A DNA stretch of 64,000 nucleotides from Peribacillus frigoritolerans (lineage in GTDB: Bacteria > Bacillota > Bacilli > Bacillales > DSM-1321), in NCBI GenBank assembly GCA_030562215.1, contig JAUPFL010000001.1, positions 3,460,501-3,524,500 on the forward strand, given 5' to 3'. Both the position numbers and the translations under genes were made by a program. Shown here piece after piece: positions 49,096 through 59,538 of this stretch. The notes beneath the pieces are model-generated. The model saw nothing but the letters and a program-made list of their open reading frames with translations, did no database searches and was not told where the DNA came from. Each line of letters starts with the position of its first letter. Within the stretch, counting starts at the first letter, position 1.

Positions 49096-50408
49096 ATGAA
49101 CAAAAAATTTAACCGTTTTCATTTACAGATTTTATTATGTTGTATCTTTATCATAATTTGTGACGGGTATGATATGTTCATGCTTGGCACGATTCTGCCA
49201 TCTTTGATGGCGGAGTGGAGGGTAACTGCTGTAGAGGCAGGTTTATTCAGCAGCTATGCATTGTTTGGAATGATGATAGGAGCGTTGGTCTTTGGACCGC
49301 TGGCTGATAAATTCGGCAGAAAGAAAGTCATTTTGATTTGTACGGTCCTTTTTCCGCTTTTACATTTACATCTGGTTTTGCCCATGATCCTACTTCTTTT
49401 GGAATACAACGTTTTATTGCAGGACTAGGCTTGGGAGGAGTCATGCCGAACCTAATTGCAATCATTACGGAATATTCTCCTAAAAAACTTAGAAGTACCC
49501 TGGTCGCGATCATGTTCAGCGGACACGCTCTAGGGGGAGTTGTCGCTTCATTGGGAGCGATGTACCTGATTCCGAACTTTGGTTGGCGGGCTGTGGTTTG
49601 GCTTGGTGCACTCCCATTAATCTTAATGCCCATATTATATAAATTGTTGCCTGAGTCAATAAATTATTTCATGGCAAAAAACAATAAAAGCAAATTGGTG
49701 GACGTTTTGAATCAAATGAATGTAGACGGGCAATACACCATTAATGATCATTATGTCCTGCAGGAGCAACTTAAAAGAGAAATGAAAGGGTTTCCAGTTA
49801 AACGGTTGTTCAAAGATGGGAGGACTTTGAGTACCCTCATGTTCTGGATTGCATTTTTCATGTGTTTGTTCGTCATGTATGGTTTGAGTACATGGCTGCC
49901 AAAAATCATGGGAGGGGCAGGATATGAATTAGGTTCAAGCCTGACATTCTTAGTCGTATTGAACCTTGGAGCAGTTTTTGGGGCAATCGTTGGAGGGAAG
50001 CTTGCAGACAAATATGGTGCCAAGAGGATTTTGGTTACTTTTTTGGTCATTGGATTCATTACCCTAACGATGCTGAGCTTCAAGCCAAGCATGATCATGC
50101 TTTATATACTGATTGCCATTGCAGGAGGTACGACAACAGGTACACAAATCGTAACGAATGCATATGTATCGCAGTATTATCCGAATGAAATCCGTTCTAC
50201 AGGTGTCGGCTGGGCATTGGGTATCGGCAGAATTGGAGGAATACTCGCTCCTACTTTCTGTGGGATCCTGCTAGATATGAAATTGTCATTGCAAGTCAAT
50301 TTTTTAGCTTTTGCCATACCATGCATCATTGCAGCAATGGCGATTTGGTTCATCCAGGATAACTTCAGCAATATGACGGCAAACAGGCAGGAAAAGAAAT
50401 TGATATGA
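49096..50408 (+). CDS. MFS aromatic acid:H+ symporter (AAHS) 2 (frame break)
   Basis: About 437 residues, a close paralogue of the transporter at 46973: the same KFNRFH start, CDGYDMFMLG, FGPLADKFGRKKVI and APTFCGILLDMKLSLQVNF. The T5 run at 49349-49353 needs one T to read SAFTFTSGFAHDPTSFGIQR. The start is uncertain: GAGGGGAAGG favours ATG 49065, which reaches this frame only if one A near 49106 is extra. Substrate unknown, presumably an aromatic acid. Confidence 0.83.
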
Positions 50409-50500
50409 TGTACACACTAAGCTCGATCACTGCATGGAAATGTTTAAATGAAAATTGGTCAGAACAACAAATGGAGATCATGATAAAGGAATGGAAATAA
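50408..50500 (+). CDS. Possible 30-residue peptide overlapping the AAHS 2 stop
   Basis: MYTLSSITAWKCLNENWSEQ, then a lysine-rich end; starts within TGATG of the transporter stop and ends at the terminator. Could be a coupled peptide or chance. Confidence 0.25.
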   Translation: MYTLSSITAWKCLNENWSEQQMEIMIKEWK

Positions 50501-50526
50501 AAGGGCCTTATGCCCTTTTATTTTTT
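50499..50526. terminator. Terminator shared by AAHS 2 and the YnfA gene
   Basis: AAAAGGGC pairs with GCCCTTTT around CTTAT, then ATTTTTT. It lies between convergent genes. Confidence 0.85.
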
Positions 50527-50851
50527 ACTGTCTAGGGCCCCATATAATGACTGAAACACCGACCAAACAGATTACAGCTCCAATCCAATCATATAAATCA
50601 GGGGTTTTCCTATCGATGCCCCATCCCCATAAAACAGATAGAACAATGAAAACCCCGCCATATGCAGCATATACACGGCCAAAGGTAGGGAACATTTGGA
50701 AAGTTGCAATGATGCCGTATAACACCAACCCGAAACCTCCGGCAAAGCCTAGATAAATGGATTTACCTTCTCTTAGCCAAAGCCAAATAAGATAACCGCC
50801 GCCAATTTCCGCCAGACCAGCCAAAAGGAAAATTACAGTAGTAACTAACAT
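50525..50851 (-). CDS. YnfA family (UPF0060) membrane protein
   Basis: 108 residues with four membrane helices. [39 protein letters not shown] and [20 protein letters not shown] are the family signature blocks. Related to small multidrug resistance transporters; the function is not firmly known. No upstream partner. Confidence 0.9.
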   Translation of the reverse strand: MLVTTVIFLLAGLAEIGGGYLIWLWLREGKSIYLGFAGGFGLVLYGIIATFQMFPTFGRVYAAYGGVFIVLSVLWGWGIDRKTPDLYDWIGAVICLVGVSVIIWGPRQ

Positions 50852-51233
50852 ATATGTATACCTCGCTTTCTCGTTGAAATTTTATCATATATGAAACTGT
50901 AAATGATCATACTTTACAGTGTTGTTATTAAATTAACTGGGCATCCCCGTTGAAAAGAAAACAGAAAGCTCAAACCGCTTTTGTAGAACCAATTGCCTAC
51001 AATAGTATTGAATTAGAAGAGACCTATCCAAAAACTCTGTCATTGTCGATTAATATTTCTTACGATATGATGCATTCATATTTTAGTTCAACCATACATT
51101 ATTGTAATAGGCTTTAATTCGTAAAATATCTAAAAAAAGACCAGTTTTTTTACTCTAACTTGGGTTGAAAAACAGATGCAAAGGGTACTATACCTAAATA
51201 GGAATATAGTAATCTAGTTGAGGAGTTGCAGCC
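50852..51233. other. Divergent promoter region
   Basis: 381 bases between the YnfA gene and the DMT transporter; AT-rich, no supported gene. Confidence 0.4.
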
Positions 51234-52181
51234 ATGAAATCCCGATCATTTGCATACATGTTAGCACTATTTCATTCAAGTATTGTCGGCCTATCTTTCT
51301 TATTCACGAAAATGGCGATCGCAGAATCGAATCCGCTTGATACTTTGGCGTTCCGGTTCACGGTTTCTTTCGCCATCATTTTATTCCTGGTCGCCGTAAA
51401 AGTCATTAAGGTGAACTATTCTTGGGAGTCGATTAAAAATCTTGTACCGCTATCTCTATTATTCCCAACTCTTTTCTTTGCCTTTCAAACTTTCGGACTT
51501 AAGTATTCGCAATCCACCGATGCTGGAATTCTGTCTGCCGTCACCCCGATTCTAACATTGATGATAGCTGGGTATTTCCTTAAGGAGAAAACATCGTTAT
51601 ATCAAAAACTTTCGATTGTCTTGTCGGTAGTTGGGGTCATTTTTATTTTTGTGATGAAAGGGAGCACCATCAATTTTTCTGACATGCTTGGGATGGTGTT
51701 GATCCTGCTATCCTGTATTGCAACTGCTTGTTATACAACGATGACCCGTTCACTTGCCAAGGACCATACACCAGGTGAAATGTCCTTTTTCATGATGGGA
51801 ACAGGCTTTGTCATTTTTAATGTGGCTGCTCTCGTTACCCATTTAAAACAAGGTACGATGGCGGAATTCTTTACACCATGGTCGAGCATGGAATTCATCA
51901 GTTCCATTTTGTATTTGGGAATATTGGCTTCATTGGTCACTTCGTTATTATCCAATACGATTTTATCAAAAATCAAAGCGTCCCAAATGAGTGTGTTTGC
52001 AAATCTTTCCACTGTTGTCACGATTGCGGCAGGAGCTCTCATACTAAATGAAAAGATTACAATCTACGATATATTAGGGTCGATACTAATCATTTTAGGT
52101 GTAATAGGCACGAATTATTTTGGAGTGAAGAAAGAGCATTCAATAAAAGTGAATCTTGAATATAATGAAGGGAAAATATGA
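51234..52181 (+). CDS. EamA/DMT-family metabolite exporter
   Basis: 315 residues with ten membrane helices in two EamA repeats (HSSIVGLSFLFTKMAIAESN ... VVGVIFIFVMKG; ILYLGILASLVTSLLSNTIL ... LGSILIILGVIGTNYF). Intact, with GAGGAG nine bases upstream. Members export amino acids, drugs or other metabolites; the substrate cannot be read from the sequence. Confidence 0.88.
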   Translation: MKSRSFAYMLALFHSSIVGLSFLFTKMAIAESNPLDTLAFRFTVSFAIILFLVAVKVIKVNYSWESIKNLVPLSLLFPTLFFAFQTFGLKYSQSTDAGILSAVTPILTLMIAGYFLKEKTSLYQKLSIVLSVVGVIFIFVMKGSTINFSDMLGMVLILLSCIATACYTTMTRSLAKDHTPGEMSFFMMGTGFVIFNVAALVTHLKQGTMAEFFTPWSSMEFISSILYLGILASLVTSLLSNTILSKIKASQMSVFANLSTVVTIAAGALILNEKITIYDILGSILIILGVIGTNYFGVKKEHSIKVNLEYNEGKI

Positions 52182-52185
52182 AATG

Positions 52186-52488
52186 AATAAAAATGGTCCA
52201 TCCGATTAGGAATGGACCATGTAGTTAAACTGAAAATTGAGTTGTCTATAGTTTATTAATGGCTGTACAATTTAGACGTTGATTTCCGCTCCAGGCACTC
52301 GCTTTCCGCGGGCGGTCGGGGAGCCTCCTCGGCTTTCGCCTGCGGGGTCTCCCTTGGACGCGCTTTTCCCGCAGGAGTCTCGCACCTTCCTCTCCAATCA
52401 ACTTAGATATAACATTTAGATAGAAACCATACCCGAGGAGTTGAAGGTATGCTTTGGGTCAATTGGTATGGGAACATCATTTAATGAA
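52186..52488. repeat. Tandem ~304-bp duplication, unit 1 (contains repeat copy B)
   Basis: The unit starts with a hairpin ATGGTCCATCC ... GGAATGGACCAT and contains TTTCCGCGGGCGGTCGGGGA, then GCCTCCTCGGCTTTCGCCTG and CGCGCTTTTCCCGCAGGAGT. The same block recurs 304 bases on with only a few changes. The GC-rich centre is the inverted relative of the element at 43930-44050. Confidence 0.92.
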
Positions 52489-52803
52489 AAAGGTCCATCC
52501 CAATAGGAATGGACCTTTTAGACTGTAGTTAAACTGAAAATTGAGTTGTCTACAGTTTATTAATGGCTGTACAATTTAGACGTTGATTTCCGCTCCAGGC
52601 ACTCGCTTTCCGCGGGCGGTCGGGGAGCCTCCTCGGCTTTCGCCTGCGGGGTCTCCCTTGGACGCGCTTTTCCCGCAGGAGTCTTGCACCTTCCTCTCCA
52701 ATCAACTTAGATATAACATTTAGATAGAAACCATACCCGAGGAGTTGAAGGTATGCTTTGGGTCAATTGGTATGGGAACATCATTTGATGAAAAAGCTCC
52801 ATC
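52489..52803. repeat. Tandem ~304-bp duplication, unit 2 (contains repeat copy C)
   Basis: A second unit nearly identical to 52186-52488 (for example TCTACAGTTT against TCTATAGTTT). The pattern of three GGTCCATCC/GGAATGGACC hairpins at 52195, 52494 and 52796 marks the unit borders. Confidence 0.92.
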
Positions 52804-52820
52804 CCAATAGGAATGGACCT

Positions 52821-53906
52821 TCATTTCCACCATCTTGTTTGAGGGAAATCCGTTGAACCAATCACTACTGGTTCGCCTATTTGAGGTGTGCAGACCTGGA
52901 CACCAAGGTCATTGGCCGCTTTTGTTACCCTTTCTATCGGATCTGTCCAGTCATGAAAAGACAATGTGAAACCAGCCCAATGAATGGGGATCATCCGTTT
53001 TCCTTGTACATCGATGTGTGCTTGAACAGTTTCTTCCGGAATCATATGGATGGTTGACCAACGTTCATCATATTGGCCGCATTCCATTAAAGTTAAATCA
53101 AAAGGCCCGTATTTTTCGCCGATTTCTTTAAAATGGCTGCCATATCCACTATCGCCGCTGAAATATACCTTTTCTTGTTTTCCTTTAATTATCCAGGAAC
53201 ACCATAGTGTCGTATTGCCATCGCCTAAACTTCTTCCAGAAAAATGCCTTGCAGGCGTACAAATAAATTGCAAGTCCTTGAATGTAACTTCATCCCACCA
53301 ATTATGTTCCTGAATCAGTTCTTGTTTAACGCCCCATCTTTCTAGATGTCCACCGACACCGAGTGGGACAATGAATTGACTGACCTTATCTTTTAATTTC
53401 TTTATCGAGAAATAATCCAAATGATCGTAGTGATCATGTGAGAGCAGGATGGCATCGATAGTAGGCAGCATATCCAAATCAATAGGCAGCTCCCCGCTAA
53501 AGCGCTTGTTCCCGAACCACGGAAAGGGAGTGGGTGCTTTGCCAAACATGGGATCCACTAAAATGGTTTTCCCATCTAACTCCAACATGAATGCAGAATG
53601 ACCAAACCAGGTGATTTTATTGGAATTCATAGATGCAGGGTCTTTTGTTCCAATTACAATGGGACTGTCGGGCCTCCTTTTTGGATTAGGTTTTATGAAA
53701 TCACGTAAAATGGAACCAGTATGTTTAAGACTCATCGCTTGACTGGCAGGAATCTGATTTTGGAATTTTCCCTTGGCAAAATTCTCTTTAGTAGTGAAAC
53801 TTCTCACTTTTTCCTTGTTTGTCCGTCTTCCAAGCGGTGGATAGAGGTTTAGGAAAAGTAACAATAGTATAAAAGAAGAAATGAGGATCTTAATAATTTT
53901 CATCAT
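52821..53906 (-). CDS. MBL-fold hydrolase, NAPE-PLD-like, membrane-anchored
   Basis: 361 residues from ATG 53906 (GGAGG site). An N-terminal hydrophobic segment (IIKILISSFILLLLFLNLYP) acts as anchor or signal. The metallo-hydrolase core has FGHSAFMLELDGKTILVDPM, the zinc motif LLSHDHYDHLD, TPARHFSGRS, and late histidines in STIHMIPEE and IHWAGFTLSFHDW. It resembles bacterial relatives of N-acyl-phosphatidylethanolamine phospholipase D. The substrate is unknown, probably a lipid or other phosphodiester outside the membrane. Confidence 0.85.
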   Translation of the reverse strand: MMKIIKILISSFILLLLFLNLYPPLGRRTNKEKVRSFTTKENFAKGKFQNQIPASQAMSLKHTGSILRDFIKPNPKRRPDSPIVIGTKDPASMNSNKITWFGHSAFMLELDGKTILVDPMFGKAPTPFPWFGNKRFSGELPIDLDMLPTIDAILLSHDHYDHLDYFSIKKLKDKVSQFIVPLGVGGHLERWGVKQELIQEHNWWDEVTFKDLQFICTPARHFSGRSLGDGNTTLWCSWIIKGKQEKVYFSGDSGYGSHFKEIGEKYGPFDLTLMECGQYDERWSTIHMIPEETVQAHIDVQGKRMIPIHWAGFTLSFHDWTDPIERVTKAANDLGVQVCTPQIGEPVVIGSTDFPQTRWWK

Positions 53907-54169
53907 GATGGTTTCCTCCAATATTAATCATACCTTTTATTAAAACATATCATATCACAGAATTTATAGAGTGATTTACTATGATGTCCCACAAGAAAAA
54001 TGATAGAGATATTATTGATTAACTGTAAATTTACATTAGGAGGAGTGTTTTTCTCTGGTGAAAACTTCTGGCAAGTGTTTAAGTTTCACCCGTCCTAGGC
54101 AGGGAATAGAGAGATATATAATGAATAATATAGAGGGCGGGATAAGGAATGTAGCAGCCGAAGGGTAAG

Positions 54170-54931
54170 GTGATAAATCGATTGTTAATGTTTTTCAGAT
54201 TCTTTGTATGGGTAGTATTTATAGCTTTATTAGCCTATGTCATTCTTTCTTGGAAATATAAAGACAAGGTAAGTAAAAGGATTGAAGCGATTCGAAAAAC
54301 CTGGTATATCATTTTCATACTGGGAGCGCTGATTTATTGGAATTTCTATCCAATGAGCATTTTTAATGAGTGGAAAAATTTCTTGATTATGGCTATCGTA
54401 TTCATACTGATTGATATGTTTGTGTTCTTGAGCATGTATATATCCAAGATTGGCGATAACGAGTTATCCTATGCAACAAAAGCCGTTGCGGAAAGTGATA
54501 AACTATTAACGGATAATAGGGAAAAGGTCAAGAATATGTTTCATCTCTTAAAGAAAGAGGGAATACCAGAGTATTATCAAACGAATAAGGAATACTTGGC
54601 TTATTTGAGCATTCTCCTTCAAGCATATGCAGCAAAGGAAGGGATGAACGTGAAAATCCTTCCTTTCAAAACCGAACAGGACAAGCAATTGGTGTTAAAT
54701 GGGCATCCGAACTTGAATGGCAGTACCATTCGTGCTACATTGGAAAGAGACGATACGTATTATAATGATGAAGAAAAAATGGCTTTGCAGCCTGTTAGTA
54801 TTTTGATGGAACCCTATATCCTTGACGTTAAATCAGAAAGCTTCGTTTCAGAAGTCGATTGTTTATTGATAGCATTATTAATCATGATGTTCGATATGGT
54901 CATAAAACAAAAACCAGGTGGTGAAGGATAA
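54170..54931 (+). CDS. spoIISA: SpoIISA toxin (membrane toxin of SpoIIS TA system)
   Basis: 253 residues; B. subtilis SpoIISA is 248. Three N-terminal membrane helices (FFRFFVWVVFIALLAYVILS; TWYIIFILGALIYWNFYPMS; FLIMAIVFILIDMFVFLSMY) and a cytosolic domain from about 100 with a GAF-like fold in the known protein. IRKTWY and the YWNFYP region match. The start is GTG 54170 behind GAAGGGTAAGG, or a codon slightly downstream. The toxin damages the cell membrane unless bound by SpoIISB. The stop is followed immediately by spoIISB. Confidence 0.9.
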   Translation: MINRLLMFFRFFVWVVFIALLAYVILSWKYKDKVSKRIEAIRKTWYIIFILGALIYWNFYPMSIFNEWKNFLIMAIVFILIDMFVFLSMYISKIGDNELSYATKAVAESDKLLTDNREKVKNMFHLLKKEGIPEYYQTNKEYLAYLSILLQAYAAKEGMNVKILPFKTEQDKQLVLNGHPNLNGSTIRATLERDDTYYNDEEKMALQPVSILMEPYILDVKSESFVSEVDCLLIALLIMMFDMVIKQKPGGEG

Positions 54932-55111
54932 ATGAGCATTTATGATAAAGCCGGCAATGACGTGTCAGTTGCCGTAATCAAACCACAGGTTAAAATACCC
55001 GATGTAGGTTTAAGTCCCCACACTAAAAAAGTGATGAAACAGAACGAACGCATTATCCTGAAACAAAAAGAAAAAGCTGCACGCTTCAGCCGTTTAAAAA
55101 ATGTTTTATAA
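54932..55111 (+). CDS. spoIISB: SpoIISB antitoxin
   Basis: 59 residues starting directly at the spoIISA stop (TAAATG). The segment LSPHTKKVMKQNERIILKQK corresponds to the SPHTARIFKENERLI core of B. subtilis SpoIISB; the rest is disordered and basic. It binds the cytosolic domain of SpoIISA. Too short for a default gene finder, so easily missed. Confidence 0.87.
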   Translation: MSIYDKAGNDVSVAVIKPQVKIPDVGLSPHTKKVMKQNERIILKQKEKAARFSRLKNVL

Positions 55112-55201
55112 GATGGAAGGGGTTTTTCCTTTCCTTATGATATTTAATGGAAAGCCCGCATATACTATTCAAATCAAAGAATAGGAAGGGTCTTTCAGAA
55201 T

Positions 55202-55333
55202 ATGAACAAAAAACCCGAGAGAGTTAACATCCCAGTCCCCTCCGCTTCACCATCAGAGAAACGGATACATAAGGAAAATGCCGAACTGCTCAAGCTTTTG
55301 CAAAGGCTGAAAGCGAAAGGTTGGATCTTTTAA
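55202..55333 (+). CDS. spoIISC: SpoIISC-like second antitoxin
   Basis: 43 residues: MNKKPERVNIPVPSAS, then PSEKRIHKENAELLKLLQRL. The P-S-x-x-K-R-I-x-K-E-N core parallels the SpoIISB core, so it is probably a diverged copy. In B. subtilis a third gene, spoIISC, also acts as antitoxin. Site GAAGGG is 13 bases from the ATG, which is long. A terminator follows. Confidence 0.65.
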   Translation: MNKKPERVNIPVPSASPSEKRIHKENAELLKLLQRLKAKGWIF

Positions 55334-55342
55334 GGTAAAGAA

Positions 55343-55379
55343 AGCCAGTCTCTAAGGAGAACTGGTTTTTTTTATTTTT
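55343..55379 (+). terminator. Terminator of the spoIIS operon
   Basis: CCAGT ... ACTGG stem with an inner TCTC/GAGA pairing, then TTTTTTTT. Confidence 0.85.
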
Positions 55380-55386
55380 CACATGA

Positions 55387-56344
55387 TCACTTAGGTGGAA
55401 ATACTGAATATTTTTCCGTCCAGACTCTTTTGCCATATACATGGAACGGTCCGCTTTTTCAAAAGTGAGTCCATTTCCGTACCATGATGAGGATAAAAGC
55501 TAATCCCTATGCTAGCTGATACAAAATGATCATTTCCATTAATGGTAATGGGCATGGTGGATAAACTGTTCAATAATAATTCTGCGTTTTGCTGAGTGCT
55601 TTTCATTAAATCCTCACAATGCGAAGGATTTAATAATACAATGAATTCATCACCACCGATTCGAGCCACATGACTGCCTTCGGGGACGGTTTGCAAAAAA
55701 CATTCGGCAGCCTTTTTAATGACGTCGTCACCAGTATCATGGCCAAAGGAATCATTGAAAAATTTAAAATGATCAAGATCGATGTAAAGAAGGGCCATTT
55801 CATCGTTCGTTTTGTCTTGATGATAATCAAAATAATTATAAATGAAATTCCGATTATAAAGACCTGACAAAGGATCCCTGATAATCCCTTTTTCAAGATT
55901 GATGGCATGACTGATCAAAGCTGCCAATGACTTAATGAGGTTCAGATCATATTCTTTAAAAACATGTGGTTTAATGTCGAATGCACATAATGTCCCAATG
56001 ATTTCACCCTCATTTATTAGGGGAGCTCCCATAAAACACCCATTCCCGATTAACTTCGTTGCGGGGTGGCCACTTGTCAATTCATGTTCCCCCAAATTCG
56101 GGATAACGAGTGGTTCCAAGCCATTCTCAACAACTAATTTACAATAAACCATATTATAAGGAAGGATGTCACCTTCACAAATTAACTTTGCATTTCTATT
56201 GAAGGACTTGATCATGAAACTCTGGATGGGATTCAATATAGAAAGGAAAAATGTATTGACCTCGATGGTTTGAGCTAATAGTGCTAATACTTCTTTAGCG
56301 ATGGAATCGAAATTTTTATAATAGTTGATATCTTGCTGAATCAT
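55387..56344 (-). CDS. GAF-GGDEF diguanylate cyclase (frame breaks at 3' end)
   Basis: About 319 residues. Residues 1-150 form a GAF domain (IGNGCFMGAPLINEGEIIGT; LCAFDIKP); residues 160-319 form a GGDEF domain with LYIDLDHFKFFNDSFGHDTG and the active site RIGGDEF. No membrane segment. It should make cyclic di-GMP in response to a cytosolic signal. The end is disturbed: one base added near 55454 gives KKADRSMYMAKESG, and one more near 55410 gives GRKKYSVFPPK and a stop at 55387. ATG 56344 follows GAGGAG. Confidence 0.85.
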
Positions 56345-56894
56345 TCTCAAGCTCCTCTTTTATCTATATTCTTTTTAGTTTTCCGGATGATATTTCTCAT
56401 ATTCAAAGCAAAGACACAAAAGCGTAATCTGAATATCGTGACAGTTACCCAGATTTCCTCTAAACTCAATTAAGGGGTTGGATTCGTATTATGGATGAAT
56501 CATGTAATCGAGAAAGTTGAAAAATTGACCTTTACTTTATTTTCGGCTTTTTTAACTAATCTTTAAATTTTGCCTGATTCCAAAATAGCTAATACGTGTA
56601 CACGATTCTGGGCAAGGCTGGGTATCTTTTCATAATCGATAAATTCTAATCAGTATTTATAGCATTATACTGTAAATGAAATGGTGAGAGTAACTTTAAT
56701 GTGCATATTTGGTATATTCTTGATATTTACCGTGGAGAGTAAAGCAACTTGACATTATTGCATCCTCTCATGATAACGGAGCACATGAATTTAAATCGAT
56801 AAAACGAATGTACCGAGCTCATTTTAAACAAAAATTTGGGGAGGATAAAAGGAAGTAATAAAGTACATATTGGATAATTCAAAAGGGGATCACT
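56345..56894. other. Gene-free stretch upstream of the helicase
   Basis: 550 bases, AT-rich, with no frame above 40 codons that looks coding and no strong hairpin. Promoters of the two divergent genes are expected here. Confidence 0.45.
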
Positions 56895-59461
56895 ATGGGA
56901 AAATTAGAAAGTATATATCCTATTGCTATAGAGAATACAAAAGAAAAAATAATCCAGGATATTGATTTTTATTTAGAGAATCAAGAGACGATGCCTTCTT
57001 ATTCAGCATATATATCAGACAGAACGACTTTTATTGAGCAAATTTGGATTAATGTTTGGATAAATAAAGCATCGAATGATGTGCCCAGAAAGGAAAAAAG
57101 GCTTTTTTAAGCGAAAGGGGATTTGTAACGGAAGGTTCAGATCATAAGCTGATCAATAGCATGTTCGGAACGAATTAAAGAAGTATCGCCCGTTTGATGG
57201 CTTAACGTGGATTAAAAAGACCTTTGCAGACAATCAAGAAGATTGGGAAAAGAGATATAAAAATGCAAGGGAAAAATTCTTTAGGCGTCTAGAAGAACAG
57301 CGGCTTGCCAAGCAGCGTTGGAAAATACGAGCAAGGCTGCAAGAAGAGGCCAATACATTTTTCGAAAATAACTCACTTCTTTTATATTTACATGTCAGGT
57401 ATTATATTGCCGGTATTTTGGCAAAAGATCTTAAGAATAAGCCTAAATTCCAATATGTCGATCCATACTTGCTTGAAGAACAATTGGTTGAAGAGGGCGC
57501 CTTTCAAGCTGCCGAATACCTAATGGTCACTGACTTTTTCGAAGAGCTGACAGGCGATATTCATTCGTTAATCGGTTGGGGAAGGAACCGCTATGAATAT
57601 GAAAATTACTTCTACAGGTATGAAAGGTTAGTTTCGGATTTCATAATGAAATTAGCCCCTGACAAATACTTGAAACATCTATCTGCCGCACTGCATCATG
57701 ATTTTTTGGAGTCATATGGGGAAAGGCTGACGGACGATGCCCTTCAAGGTATACTAAGCGATGAATTGGCAGATTTGTCTCAGTCCTGTTTTGATGAGCT
57801 TAAGGAAGAATACCTTTCTGATTTACTGAAGCTTGAGGGAATTCCTTTTAATGAAACATTGCATGAAGAAATATTTGAAAAAGACGTGGAGAACAGAGAA
57901 AGAAGAAAAGCTGAAGTATTGGCAGAACAAGCCAGGAAGCGGGCAGAAGAGCAAAGGATGATCGATGACATCATCGGTAAGGCCTACACTCCATCGTTAG
58001 GAAAAAAGTTAGATATGTTTTGCATATCGGTGAGACCAATACGGGGAAGACGCATAAGGCCCTGGAGAAAATGAAACAAGCGGAAAGCGGTATGTATCTG
58101 GCACCACTTAGACTGCTGGCACTTGAAGTGTTTGATAAATTAAATGCGGACGGTGTACCTTGCTCATTAAAAACCGGTGAAGAAGAAAAGGCTGTTGAGG
58201 GTGCTAAACATGTCTCCAGTACCGTTGAAATGTTTCATGAAAAAGACTACCATGAAGTAATCGTCATAGATGAAGCCCAAATGATTGCCGATAAAGATCG
58301 AGGCTTTTCATGGTTTAGGGCGATTACACAAGCTAATGCGAAAGAAGTACACATAATCGGGAGCAATAATATCAAAAAAATGCTTCTGAACCTTCTGAAT
58401 GAAGCTGATTTAGAACTCCACGAATACAGACGGGAAATACCGCTTGAGGTGGAACAAAGGGAGTTTGGACTGAAGTATACCAAAAAAGGGGATGCCCTCA
58501 TTTGTTTTTCTAGAAGGCAGGTACTGGAAACCGCGTCCCGGCTTAAAGAGAGTGGACATAATGTCAGCATGATATACGGCAGTATGCCTCCTGAAAATAG
58601 AAAACGGCAAATAGAACTATTCAATCGAGGTGAAACATCAGTTGTCGTTGCCACCGATGCGATTGGAATGGGATTGAACTTGCCAATACGCCGAATCGTC
58701 TTTCTTGAAAATGAAAAATTCGACGGGACACGAAGAAGAAGATTGACTTCTCAAGAAATCAAACAAATCGCAGGCCGAGCGGGTAGAAAAGGGATTTATG
58801 ACACTGGTAAGGTAGCATTTACAGCAGAAATCAAAATCATGAATAAGTTGCTGGAACAGGTAGATGAGCCAGTTCAAACCTTCACTATCGCCCCAACCTC
58901 TGCCGTATTTGAACGTTTTCAAAAATATTACCGGAACCTAGGGACATTTTTCGAAATGTGGGAGAGGTTTGAGCCTCCTAAAGGCACGAAAAAGGCATCT
59001 CTAGCGGAAGAAAGGGAGCTTTACGAACTGATACGGGATACTGAAATCGAAGCTCGTTTTTCTTTAATGGATTTATATGGTTTCCTGCATATTCCCTTTT
59101 CGGCAAAAGAACCAAGTCTGATCAGACAGTGGCTGGAAACGGTCGAAGCGATTGCCGAGAACAGTGACCTTCCTGAACCGATCATCAAGACAAGGAATCT
59201 TGAAGAATTGGAGCTATCTTATAAAGCGATAGGTCTTCATCTATTATTTTTATATCGGATGGGAAAGCGGACGGAAGCTGTTTATTGGGAGCGTATCCGT
59301 GAAGAAATCAGTGATGGCGTTCATGATCAGTTAAAAGATGAAATGTTGAATTATCAAAAAAATGCAAGCGCTGTGCGAAAAGGCTGCCGGATGACTCACG
59401 TTTTCAAATATGTGACGCTTGTTATCATCGAGGGCTTAGAAAGACGCACAGATTCAATTAA
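56895..59461 (+). CDS. SUV3-like DExH RNA helicase with long N-terminal domain and zinc ribbon (four frame breaks)
   Basis: Repaired length is about 856 residues. Residues 1-375 are a charged helical region without known domain. Residues 376-700 are a helicase core: motif I HIGETNTGKTHKALE, motif II IDEAQMIADKDRGFSWFRA, YGSMPPENRKRQIELFN, VVATDAIGMGLNLPIRRIV and QIAGRAGR. This is the SUV3 (mitochondrial degradosome) type. Near the C-terminus CKRCAKRLPDD ... CDACYHRGL forms a CxxC-CxxC zinc ribbon. One base is missing near 57103-57108 (T), 57166, 58018-58021 (T) and 59356-59362 (A). Likely an RNA-unwinding enzyme; partners unknown. Confidence 0.82.
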
Positions 59462-59476
59462 ACGAATTCCTTTTAT

Positions 59477-59526
59477 AATAATGACCCGAATGAAGTGCAC
59501 AATGGTGTCGTCATTCGGGTTATTGG
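59477..59526. terminator. Terminator between helicase and YqaE genes
   Basis: AATGACCCGAATGA pairs with TCATTCGGGTTATT across a 17-base loop; it lies between convergent genes. Confidence 0.8.
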
Positions 59527-59538
59527 TGTTTGAATAAA

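Noticed and set aside
52186..52803. Insertion sequence ends
   Set aside because: No transposase frame, no target duplication recognised; the unit is a non-coding tandem repeat.
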